The notes under the pieces were generated by a model, which had not been told where the DNA came from, did not search any database, and saw only the letters and a program-made list of their open reading frames with translations. The translations under genes and the position numbers were made by a program. 64,000 bases of DNA, from assembly GCA_025765615.1 (NCBI GenBank), contig JAIVFJ010000044.1, forward strand, positions 310,001-374,000. Direction: 5' to 3'. This document shows, in pieces, positions 39,124-49,587 of this stretch; the stretch's first letter is position 1; each line of letters opens with the position of its first letter. The stretch comes from Zopfochytrium polystomum. Its lineage: Eukaryota > Chytridiomycota > Chytridiomycetes > Chytridiales > Chytridiaceae.

Positions 39124-41346
39124 TCAAGAAGGCCGATTGCTCTTGCGGCTGTCTTTGCGCTTTTTGGCAAAAGGCTGCCACTGACGCCAGGGATCTCGGT
39201 AAGGATCAGGGGGAGGACCCTTTGGCTTTGGTTTAGGGTCGAAGGGCGTCGGAGGCGGTGGTCTTGGAGGATCAAAGAGGTCCGGTGGCGGGCTCTGGGG
39301 CGTCACCGGGACTTTGGGGTCTCGAAGCTTTGTGAGGATCGAGCCGACGGACGGGTTGCTGCGTAGCGCAAGGACCATTCTTGGCGGATTTCTGTCCCAA
39401 ATCTCATGGACTTGGTCCTCGTGGGTGTTGAGAACGGGTCCGATCTGAAGGGCCGAGACTTGGGGGGCGTGCCGGACGACAAAGGGGAGAACCTTGTCTT
39501 TGGGGCCGTCGGCGGGCGGGTGGAGCCACCGAGGCCTGTCTGCATAGCTGACTGAAGCGAAGATTGGCTCCAGGAACTTGCGTGGATAGCCCCGAGCTTG
39601 AAGTCGTTGGCGGAAAAGAGCTCGGGTGGCCAGGAAGGTTGATTCGGACGTTGAGTTGCGCACATACCGAATCAGTTCGCCGCGGATGAAGCCCCTCTTG
39701 AGGCTCGAGGGGTGGAACGAGGCCGGGCCAAGGTAGGCGTAGGTGTTGAGCGGTTTTTGGTAGGTGCTGAACACGAGGGAGGCTTCATCGCTGTCGTCGC
39801 TGGTGCGGCGTAAGTTAATGTCGAGGTCGAGGAAGGCGGCATGGGTGGTGCTGCGGTTGACTGTGAGTCGAAGTACACCGGGCCGTGAGGACGTGAGCAA
39901 GCCGTGAAGAAAGTCCACGTCGTCCGGTCCGCAGCAGAGGACCATGAAGAGGTCGTCAATGTACCTTCCGTACAGGGGGCAACGGATGCGTTTGTGCTGG
40001 TTGCTGATGATCCTGTAGACCCCGGGGACGGATTCAAAGACGGCGAACCCGTAGAGGTTTGCAATGACAACGGCCATGTTGGTGCCCATGGCCATGCCAC
40101 CGCGCTGCCGGAAGACCGTTCCCTGAAAGCTGAAGGCGTTGGCGTCAAAAACCCACTGTATCAACTGAAGGATCTCGGGGCGGATGATGTCTCTGCCGTG
40201 ATCACGGAGCCAGGAGTTGAGGTTGTTGTTGAGAGATCGAATGACGTCTGCCACATGCATGTTGCCGTAAAAGTTTTCCACATCCATGGTGACGAGCAGG
40301 CAGTTTTCTGCTGGGAGAACTGGCACTTGGGTCTCGGCGATCTGAACGAGATGTCGAGAGTCTTTCAGGATGAACGGGAGGCTGTCCACAATGGGCTGGA
40401 GCACCGCGCAGATAATGCGCGAAGCGTTGGTGGTGATCCAGTTTGTCGAAGCGACGATGGGCCGAAGGGGGACAGCCAGGCCTGGACCGAGGTTGAGCAT
40501 GTCGACGGGTTTGAGCTTGTGTATCTTGGGGAGGCAGTAAAAGGTCGGCACGGTGAACGACCTGAAGCCGTCGACAGAGTCTTGCAGAAGTTCCAGTTGC
40601 TGCCGAGTGAACCGGGAGCCATACTCCCTGACGAACTTGGTGACGAACGCCAGGTGTTTCCGGAAGAAGGCGGGAAGATCTGCTGGAGCCAGAACGGTGT
40701 AGTTGTCGCTCTGGAGGTGCTCGGTGACGAGTCTGTTGTAGTCGTCAGTGTCCAGGACGACCAAGCCGAGGTTCTTGTCTGCGGCTCGGAAGGTGAGGTT
40801 GCGCTGCTTGGCCAGCTTGTGGGCTAGGCGGAGCAGGGACCGGCCGCGTTGCTGTTTCTTGTACAGTGGCGAAGCCTTGTCCAGGGGCTTGCTTTTTTGA
40901 CAGTCGTCGAGCCACTTGAAGCTGCCGGTCAGGGCGCGGCGGATGGAGCGCGCGATTTCAAAGACGGGGACAGGTACGTTGTCCGGGGGCGGGTAGGACT
41001 TGGGCGCGGTGAACAGGCGAGGGTCAAAGTCCGGGTCGTCGGGCGTGTTCTGGTGACGGAACTGGACCGACAGACGGTGGGTGAACGAGTGAAGGGCTTC
41101 ATCGAGCTCGTCGTAGGTGAGCGGACGAGCGAAAGGGATGTGCTTGGAGCCGTGGGTGAGAAGCCTTTGAGTCTGGGGCGAGAGGGTGGCTGAAGAAAGA
41201 TTGAAGAAGAGAGGTTTCTTTGTAGGAGGAGAAGAGGAAGAAGTTGAATCCACAGGGCCGGCGGTCTTGGTTGAGAGACGATATGAGGGACGTGTTCTGC
41301 AAGAGACTGAGATGCAGATGTCGCGATGCTGCTGCAGCCACCTCAT
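39124..41346 (-). CDS. PLE reverse transcriptase ORF2 (P2)
   Basis: 740 residues, intact. Differences from P1 are N268T, T387I, R452K and R614G; none touches a catalytic motif. ATGA overlap with ORF1 is retained. Confidence 0.93.
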   Translation of the reverse strand: MRWLQQHRDICISVSCRTRPSYRLSTKTAGPVDSTSSSSPPTKKPLFFNLSSATLSPQTQRLLTHGSKHIPFARPLTYDELDEALHSFTHRLSVQFRHQNTPDDPDFDPRLFTAPKSYPPPDNVPVPVFEIARSIRRALTGSFKWLDDCQKSKPLDKASPLYKKQQRGRSLLRLAHKLAKQRNLTFRAADKNLGLVVLDTDDYNRLVTEHLQSDNYTVLAPADLPAFFRKHLAFVTKFVREYGSRFTRQQLELLQDSVDGFRSFTVPTFYCLPKIHKLKPVDMLNLGPGLAVPLRPIVASTNWITTNASRIICAVLQPIVDSLPFILKDSRHLVQIAETQVPVLPAENCLLVTMDVENFYGNMHVADVIRSLNNNLNSWLRDHGRDIIRPEILQLIQWVFDANAFSFQGTVFRQRGGMAMGTNMAVVIANLYGFAVFESVPGVYRIISNQHKRIRCPLYGRYIDDLFMVLCCGPDDVDFLHGLLTSSRPGVLRLTVNRSTTHAAFLDLDINLRRTSDDSDEASLVFSTYQKPLNTYAYLGPASFHPSSLKRGFIRGELIRYVRNSTSESTFLATRALFRQRLQARGYPRKFLEPIFASVSYADRPRWLHPPADGPKDKVLPFVVRHAPQVSALQIGPVLNTHEDQVHEIWDRNPPRMVLALRSNPSVGSILTKLRDPKVPVTPQSPPPDLFDPPRPPPPTPFDPKPKPKGPPPDPYRDPWRQWQPFAKKRKDSRKSNRPS

Positions 41347-41469
41347 TCTTGCCGGGTGGATTTTCTTCCTCTTTCTCCGCCGGATCCTTCGCCGCCTGAG
41401 ACTGGTCGTTTGTTTGTCTCGCGACCTTGCCGTCGTCCCTGCTGCTGCTGCTGCTGCCGGCGCTGCAAG

Positions 41470-41502
<33 letters not shown>

Positions 41503-42857
41503 CCGCGGGGCTTTGATTGACGGTCGAAGGTGTGGGTGTTTTGTTTCTTGCCGCGGTTGTCCTTTTGGTTGTTGCCTCTGCCTGGTGTTGGAGATCTGCC
41601 GCGCGAGCGAGATTGGCTCTTGTTCTGGCCAGTAGACCTGGACCGCCGGTCGACGGCTGGAGAACGTGACTCGCTTCGGCCTTGGCGCTGCTGATTTTTC
41701 TGTTGTGGGCGAGAGGCGTTGCGTTTGGACTTGAGAGGTTGTTTGCCCCGGGGTCTGGATGAAGACCGAGCTTGGGCCGTCTGTTCCTTGGGGCGACTCG
41801 ATGAGGAGCGGTTTCTTGAGGAGCGACGGCCTTTTCCGTTTCCCAACAGAGTTTTGAGTTCTGCAAGTTGGCGGGCAAGCTCTGAGATCCTGTCGTCAGG
41901 AGGAGGAGGGTCCGTACTACTATTGCTAGACGTCAGCGCCGTGGTGACGGCGTTCGAATCCTGGCCTTGCAGCCCCTCTGGCTGTTGCTGCTGCTGCTGC
42001 TGCTGCCGAGTTGCTGCTTCTTGTTTGCTTTTGGCCTTGTCTGAAGCGCGCCGCAGTTTCCTATCAAGATGGGCTCTTTGGCGGTCAGTGAAGCTTGAGA
42101 CAGTCCGGTTGTAGGCGTCTAGGAAGGCTGTGTGTCGAGGATTCTTGACGTGGTGTACGGCCAAGAGGGAGCGCACTTGATCGACATCGACCGCGGTCAC
42201 GGCAGCAGCAGAAGAACCACGCGAGGAGGAGCCAACCCCCGTCGAAGGAAGGAGTCCAAGCGAGGACTGGAGCTGCTGGAGCATGTCTTGGTTGATGATG
42301 GTGTGCGCGTTGAGGTCAACAACGTCTGACAGGAATAGGCTGTAGGTGTTGCTGAAGAGGTGGTTGAGACGGTTGAAGTTTGCAGACTCCATCCCAACCA
42401 AGTGACGAGTGGCGAGCTGTTTGGCTTGGAGCTCGATGTGCGCGAGGGCCGACTTGGGCAGGGTGATGCCAGAGACGGAGAACTTGACGTGAGAAGGAAA
42501 GACACCGGATCGGTATTCCTGGGCAAGCTTGAGCGCACGCTGGTACGATTTATCCCGGGCAAAGTAGAGGCGAGCGAGGGACTGGGCGCGTTCTTCAGCC
42601 TTGGCAAGTTCTTGCTTTGAGACCGGTAAGGCAAAGGCAAGGGCCAGGTGGCGGCTGTAGACGGCGTCCATCACCGAAGAGCGAGGCGGAACTTGTGATT
42701 CTGCGAGGCCGTCGGTGTAGTCGGCGTACGTGCCTGGGGACCAGCTTTCAGGTAAGGCGTCTGGCACCTCGTACTCGGTGTCTGCGTCCATGGGGTCGTA
42801 GTGGAGGTCGTCGTCGACAGGCATGGAACCAGAGAGGGGGGCGTCCGGTGGCGTCAT
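41343..42857 (-). CDS. PLE ORF1 (P2), 504 residues, full-length start
   Basis: Here the upstream ATG (MTPPDAPLSGSMPVDD) is in frame because the G run has six bases. It directly follows the acceptor-like CTCAAG, so this start probably represents the functional form, with P1 shortened by 11 residues. The rest of the protein appears the same as in P1. Confidence 0.87.
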
Positions 42858-43444
42858 CTTGAGTGAAGTTAGGAAGGGGGGGCGACAGGACGAAGAACTT
42901 GAAGGGGACCTCGACCCGACGCACGTGGGCGACGACGCTGTGTGACCGGTTGAAGGCTCAATGGCAGGGTGGGGCCAGAGCCTAGACTTGCCAGACTAGG
43001 TGGTGGTGTGGTGGAGGAGAAGGGGCTTGCTTGCTTAAGAGAGGGAGGCCCCCCCCTATGAGGGTGACGGGGGCCTCGAGTGTTGGGCTTGTTGCTTGGT
43101 GTTTGAACTAGAGAAGTTTCTTGACCAGAGGGACTTTATTCAGCGTGAGCTTTCGGCTGTTTTGGCAGCCTCTTCAGACGCTTGAGTGAACAAAGAAAAA
43201 CCAAGGGTTAAGAAACTTCAAACCAAAGGAACCAACAAGGGTGATTGCAACACTTGGGGTTTGAAAGCAAGCAAGGGATAGGGGATCAAGGGTAGGTTGC
43301 ACTCACACACACACACACACACACAAAGAAAGATTAAAAGACAGCATCATACCTCAAACCAAATGTCAAGGGCACAGGGGACACTTTTGGGTTTGGAAGA
43401 GTTTCTGGCAAGGAGAGGGGTGAAAGGGGGGGGCCCTGCCAGGC
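42858..43444 (-). other. PLE 5' leader (P2)
   Basis: As in P1, with the CCTAAC/CTCAAG putative branch site and acceptor retained. The AC tract (about 43303-43324) is two bases longer. Confidence 0.45.
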
Positions 43445-43452
43445 TTTATATA
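43445..43452 (-). promoter_or_regulatory. TATA box of the PLE promoter (P2)
   Basis: TATATAAA on the minus strand, same spacing as in P1. Confidence 0.55.
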
Positions 43453-43518
43453 CCCCCAGCCCAAGGGGGTCAAGCCATGGAAGGAAATGGAATGAATGAA
43501 ACAGCAAAAAAGGAAAAA

Positions 43519-43758
43519 GTGATTCCAAAGGTGATACCAAAGGTGATTCCAAAGGAGGGGTGATTCCAAAGGTGATTCCAAAGGAAAGGTGATTCCAAAG
43601 GTGATACCAAAGGTGATTCCAAAGGAGAAGTGATTCCAAAGGTGATTCCAAAGGAGAGGTGATTCCAAAGGTGATTCCAATGGTGATTCCAATGGAAGGG
43701 TGATTCCAAAGGTGATTCCAAAGGAGAGGTGATTCCAATGGTGATTCCAATGGTGATT
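43519..43758 (+). repeat. 12-bp minisatellite, short form, truncated at the A3 junction
   Basis: The same 240-bp array and the same breakpoint as at 22720, so both A/P joints descend from one event. Confidence 0.9.
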
Positions 43759-44895
43759 TCTTACATCTAAGCGGATCTCTCAATCGATCGCTTAGATCTT
43801 TCCAAAATCCCTGTGTCGATTTCCTTCATCGCCGATACATCATTTCTTTGTTCCAACCTAATCCCAGGGTAGAATCACAATCCTCAATCTCTCTCGATTT
43901 CTCTCGATCTCTCGCTCACATCGCAGATCGATCCTTCCACGCTCTTTCCAAACATATCCCTGTGACCATTTCCTCTCGATCGTTCTCTAAATCTCTCAAT
44001 TATTCCAACTGAAACCCAGTGTTATAATTGCAAACCCATCTCTCTCAACCTCTCTCAATCTCTCTCAATCTCTTGCACATCGACACTTCGTATTGAAACT
44101 GATTGATTAACCCCCTGTTACCATTTTCTTCATTGCCTCTCAACATCTCGCGGTGGGAGGGTGATCGATCGCATCAATCAATTGGAATAGGGTGAGCCGG
44201 CATTCTGAAAGAACGACTTGTCAAGCTCGTTCTGAAAGAACGACTTGTCAAGCTCGTTCTGAAAGGACGCCTTGTCACACACATTCAGAAAGAACGACTT
44301 GTCACACTCGTTTCGAAAGGTTGCCTTGTCAAGCTCATTATGAAGGATGCCTTGTCAAGCTTTATCTGAAAGGAAGCTCGCAAAACATGCCACCCTCATT
44401 CAGAAAGAACGAACCGTTCTGAAACTGTGCATGTGTCTCATTATATCGTTGGTTGAGTGTCTTGTTATATGGTATGGTATGGTTAATCAGTGTATCCTGT
44501 GTCTGTTTTGATCCCATTGTGGCATTCTTTGTCTCAATTAAACAATCCAGCTTTCCCTGTCCCTTCTCCTTTCAACAGCTTCAACAAATGGAGACAAATT
44601 TTTCTTCTCTGCTGTGGCCTGTACCTTCCTCTTTCAACAGCAAATGGATGCAAAACAATCTCTGATCAAGCCCCTTCCGACAGACAGCAAGTGCAGAGTA
44701 ATTTTTCTTTTCCTTTTTTTATATTCTTTTATTGCATCGACTATGTAAACCCCAACCGACCCCCCCACCAACCTGTTCAACTGCCAGTAACACCCCCCTG
44801 GCCCCCTATGAACACCTCGGTCTGCTGGCAGCTGTCATATCCAGCCTTCCCGTCGAAGCAGCAGGATCCGCAAACCTTTCCTGTTGCTGTACACC
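43759..44895 (+). repeat. 5' segment of block A3
   Basis: As 6470-7605 with one extra C in a C run near 44760. The 27-bp array lies at 44202-44419. Confidence 0.8.
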
Positions 44896-46580
44896 ATGTC
44901 CACCGATGACGTTAGAAAGTTGCCTTCAGCTGGTCGCGGCATGGAAAACGATCACAATCTTGAGGTGCGTTTAACAAACTACACCATCTTCCGCGCCATT
45001 CCCTCGTGTTGTTTCAAGCCCACCTCGTCCTCTCCCTCTGTGGAACAACATTTCTAACCGCCCACCATCTTTTGCAGCTGAACGAACTCGTCAATAACTT
45101 TTTCGTTTCGCTCGTCAAGGACTGTTCTATCGTTGAAGTCCAGACTATCATGAACCACTTTAATTCCAATTCCGATCGGAAACCCTACATACAGCAAATT
45201 ATGGAGATAATCAATGACAACCTCCAGAACTCACTTGTAATCACATCGGCTGCCAACAGTCTGAAGAAAAAGCTTGTTATGGGCAATGCCCTTAACCCGA
45301 AAGAACCGGGGCTAGAAGATCTCAAGGGAAAAAAATGGAAAGTTTGGAACACGATCAGAGATCATCGTGAAATTACTATGGGGAGATTGATATCGGTTCT
45401 GGACGCTTCACTTGCTGGATTTAACGTTAAGTGTATAAAAGGTATGTTCCTGTCGTACCACTGATGCTTTCGCTCACTGACACTCTTTTTTTCTTCTGTT
45501 GAAAAGCTGGTCTTGTGGAAAAGTTTGAAAATGCAGTATATGCAGTGACCGACAAAATTGAGGGTTGGTTGGTACACCCGAAAGAGAGGGTAAGGCAGTC
45601 TTTCCGGATTCATGATGATAATAAAAACATTGCTAACTTTCCAGAATATACCATATGCTACGTACGGCAAGGCCAAGAAGGCCTTGGACGACTATAAGAA
45701 AAAAATTGAAAACTCCTTGATGGACGCCGAGAATGTCGTCTGCACAAAAAATCGAGAGTGCGCAAAGTTCTTGGTGGATAGCCTGAGTGCGGAAGATTTC
45801 CCTGGGGGTTTCCGCGAGGCTGAACTGAAATCTCTGAAGGATTATGTGACAGCTCTCCCTAAAGCGGACCAGGAAGTCGCCAATAAGATTCTCGATCAGG
45901 TCACGCTCGTCGATCCCACCCCGATTGATGCTGGTCCCTTCTTCAAATTCGGTTTACGATCTTTTCCCGAAGTACGTTTCCTGAATTTTAGTCTTATTCT
46001 GTCCATAATCCTTTGTTAACTCAACATTTTCAGCTCGTTCGTGCTAAAAGAGCTGCTGATGTGAAAAGAGCTGCTGGTGGTTCCGGTTCTGCTAAGTCTT
46101 CATTCCAAAGCGGAAGTCGAGTGCAAGGATTCCGTGCAAGCTCCAAACCGAGCGGATCAAGTGGAACAGTAGGCAGCAAAGGCATTGACTCTAAAAAGCT
46201 TTTCGAACAAACAAAAGCACACCAAGGTCAGTCCCTGATTTTCTTGACTTTTGGAATTAAATCTTTTTGTACCCCTTGCAGACAGAATTCTCAAAATATT
46301 AATTGAGAAGCAGCCAAAGAAAGCCGCAACACTTCGCAAGTTGGCAAACGATGCATTAACGTCCTGGAAGCAAAACTGGAATACTTTTGTCGCGCACTTG
46401 AATAATCTACGTCGAAGCATATCCAAGGCATCTGTTTCGATGAAAGATCCAGTCAAACGAGAAAAGGCCGTTCCCAACGCCAAGGCAAAAGCAGCGCCTC
46501 CAAGAAGAATGACCGCTGCCAATAAGCCTGCTGTAAAGACTGGAAAGACCGCAAAGACTAGGAAGGCTCGATCAAAGTGA
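44896..46580 (+). CDS. Spliced gene for the 444-aa basic protein, copy 3
   Basis: Exons 44896-44964, 45078-45441, 45507-45589, 45645-45971, 46034-46226 and 46282-46580. Frame and splice sites are intact, and no coding change from copies 1 and 2 was seen. Confidence 0.75.
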
Positions 46581-46676
46581 AAAAACAGTATTGTCAACAG
46601 TAATGGGTGCGGAGTGGAGTGGTGGGAAGTCGTGAAGGGGTTGTGAAAAAAGAAAAGAAATTTCATCGTGCCTGAC

Positions 46677-47580
46677 ATGTCAACTCAATCGTCGATGACC
46701 CCCCGACTGTTTTGCCTTGCCGACGACGTGCTGATTACAGTCTGCCGCTTCCTGACGCTTTCTGATCTCGTAAGCCTGTCTCACTGCTGCACCCTTGCCC
46801 GATCGGTTGTCGCAGGCCGCGTCGTCAATGCATTGCTGCTTCGCCCACTTCTCCACATAACCCAAGCTTTAGCCACGGAAGCCAGCCGCCACCACTGGGA
46901 CAATCGATCAGCTGAGCCTGGTCCTTTCTCATTCTCAGCGCTGCATTGATTTGCGCTGCACGTTCGATATACGGGGCTTGGACTTCAATGATGCCGTAAC
47001 AGCCATAAAGTCTATCCCCACCCTATTTCCAATCGAATGTCTCGTGAGCAAGTTTGATGAACTTGGAGAACCACTTCTTGACCATCTTGTCACAGATGCT
47101 GTGAATGCATACTGTGGGGATGGAACCGTGAAGCCGGGATTTACTATTGCACTGGTACCTTTTGACATACGATTTGCATTCTGGAAAGACTTGATGGAGA
47201 CACCAAAGACCCGTCCTGATATGTACTTGCTCACCTGCAGTTTTGACCCAGTTCAGGCTGAAGCTGCATTCAACTACTTGGAATATCGTATTCGGCTCTT
47301 TACTGAAAGCTATGATATGGTCGAGAATGAAGCAATGGAAAAAAACCAAGAAAGCTATGACAGCGATTGTGAATATTACGATAATGAGCCGGTCGAAGCG
47401 ATGAAACAGAAACCATGGTTGCCATCAGTGCTGGTCGAAGCCCTTGTATCCCTTCTTCCAGCACTTGCTGCTTGCTCGATGGAAATGGTCCGGCAAGCTT
47501 GGGAACACATCTGTGTGCTTGTGTTTACTGCCAAAGCATCATTTCCGCACGCTCATATCGTTCCTGATTGGGTGTCTGGG
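46677..47580 (+). pseudogene. Truncated F-box-like gene, copy 3
   Basis: Same fragment and same TTAGGG truncation as copies 1 and 2. Confidence 0.55.
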
Positions 47581-47592
47581 TTAGGGTTAGGG
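47581..47592 (+). repeat. Interstitial telomere repeat, two TTAGGG units
   Basis: Counterpart of 10291-10302. Confidence 0.85.
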
Positions 47593-48842
47593 GGGGGACA
47601 AAAACTTGCGCAATTTCCGTGGTGCCTTTGGTGGTCGTTGTCACCGGGGCGGCGCCGATGCGTCGACGTGCAGGTGAGATTCCGTGCAGGAGAGCGCTTT
47701 TGCCCCCGTTGGCGATCCCGGCCACGGCGAACGTGTGGTGATCGCCCTGGTGCGTATCTGCGTCGTGTCAATCGCTGTGGGATGCGATCCCCCTTGCTGG
47801 CCCATGAAAATAGCAGTAGTGGGACAGCGATTGAGCGCCAACGATCGCCTCTCCGGTGCGTCGATCTCCCTCCCTCGGGCTTGCGTGCGTCTTTGGAGGG
47901 GGTCCCGACCACCCCCCTTAACCCCCCCATCGGTCCTTGAGTGGGTGGGCGGTATCGCTGCCCATCCGCTCTCGCTTCCTCCGTCTCGATCGGAACCCCT
48001 CGACCTCACGATTGCCTTCGTACCATCTGCAAGAGGTTGCCCATCGTCGATCTCGTACTTCGCAGGAACGGTCGAGAGGGGGTTGAGTCCCCCCTCCCGA
48101 TCCTCCCCGCCCTGTCACGGTTTTCCTCGATGCTCCGCCTTCTGATGCCGCTGCTTTCTGTCGACGGTTTTGGGCAAGCAAGTGCTTCGCCCAACGCAAA
48201 TGGTCCAGTGGGGAGCGCCATCTGGCGCGACCCCTTTGGCCGAAGGATGTGGCCACGCCTTGCAGCGCCGCCACTCGGTTTTCGGATATCGTCTCGTAAC
48301 GAGTCTCTGTTTCTTCTTGTTTCCGTTCTGTTCTAATGCTTACTTATCCCTGTTGATTTTTTTCCAGGGATAAGCCTCTGATTTTTGCCTCTTTTTATTT
48401 CGCTTTCACTTCGAACCGCCCCTGTTGATTAGTCCGGGGGCTCCCGCATATGTTTTCGCTTTTTCGCTTTTTCTTCGATTTTTGCCTCTTCCTCGATCTT
48501 TGCTCATTCTTCGATCTCTGCTTTTTCTTCGAATTTTGCATTACCCTTCGATTTATGCTTTTCTTTCTTCGATCTGGCCCCCCTCGTTGAGGGGGGGCCT
48601 TACGCATTCCCACCCCCCCCGAAAGGGGGGGGCCGGGCCTCATAGTTTCCGTTGCTGGTTGTTCTTCGTTGGGTGTTAGTGTGGGTTTTTTCAAGGTTCG
48701 CCCTTTTTTCCCTCACGCCCGCACTCGGCGTATTCGGGCCTAGAAGCAGGTCTCTAACTGTTGTTTCCACTTCATCATTGGGCCGGTGAGGGTGGATTCG
48801 ATCACCAAAACAGTTGTAGTAGATAATAAATTTCTTGAGGAG
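47593..48842. other. GC-rich hairpin spacer, copy 3
   Basis: Counterpart of 10303-11552; no coding call. Confidence 0.4.
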
Positions 48843-48854
48843 TTAGGGTTAGGG
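48843..48854 (+). repeat. Interstitial telomere repeat, two TTAGGG units
   Basis: Precedes the A3 leader. Confidence 0.85.
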
Positions 48855-48864
48855 AGGAGCCCAG

Positions 48865-48923
48865 TAGCTCAGTTGGTTAACACCTCTGGGTTTGCTGGTG
48901 AGGGGCGCCGGTTCGATCCCGGC
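48865..48923 (+). promoter_or_regulatory. tRNA-like Pol III internal promoter (A3)
   Basis: A box 48865-48876 and B box 48910-48920, unchanged. Confidence 0.6.
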
Positions 48924-49263
48924 AAAGGTACGAGGGGAAGAGCGTCTAAAAACCATCCGATAAGGACACCCCGACCCTCCTCTGGTAGCCCCTGGTGGTT
49001 AGTACGGTGAAAGCCGTGCGAGGTAGCTCAAATAACGGGAAGGTACCTGGCACGCTCCCCAGGTACTGGGCCGTCGCGGTTAAGTTGAGTGATGTCCTCC
49101 AATGACGGCTCCCCATAAGGACAGCTAAGGAGACTATACTGACCGGCGCGACTGATGAGAGCGGCTACCGGTGTGCTAAGCATGCTCAAGGTTTCACGGT
49201 GCCTAGTGAATAAAGTTGAGCCCCAGTTGGGGGGCCTGAGGGTTCAACTCCCTCCTAGGTACG

Positions 49264-49587
49264 GATGAGTGTGAACCCTGGAAACCCTCGCGCCTTCGAT
49301 CAGGGGCTGAGGCTGAAGCTGCTGCTGTGCGTGCATATCTGAGCCGTATTGCTGGAATTCTGAACCACCCGACATTCCGTCCCTCTGTGCTGCTGGCAAA
49401 GTCTATCTGTGAATTTGTGCCCCGCCGGTTTGTGGCTGACCTGAAGGGGAAGCTTCGCGACCTGTCACACTTTCCCACCAAGGGGAAGGAGTCGGAGACG
49501 GGGGCAGAACCTTTAGAGACACCCAAGCCTCGTGGGGCTGAGGACACAGGAGCTTCCAGTGGTGCCGACGCTATGCTTGATGATTGA
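49264..49587 (+). pseudogene. C-terminal fragment of ORF1 (A3)
   Basis: One substitution relative to A1 (KESETG for KEPETG). Confidence 0.7.

Larger units (their letters stand above)
22721..43758 (+). repeat. Second period of the segmental duplication (A2 + N1 + P2, 21,038 bp)
   Basis: The same order as 6470-22720 except that an additional non-LTR copy (N1) lies between A2 and P2. The excess length, about 4,787 bp, equals the spacing of equivalent points in the two adjacent ORF2 copies (4,785 bp), as expected from unequal crossover. Confidence 0.9.
38986..43758 (-). mobile_element. Endonuclease-deficient Penelope-like retroelement, copy P2
   Basis: Same structure as P1, with a few substitutions, a one-base difference in the 3' UTR (near 39100), a shorter G run in ORF1 and a longer AC tract. 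Its upstream end breaks at the same point in the 12-bp array, fused to A3. Confidence 0.85.
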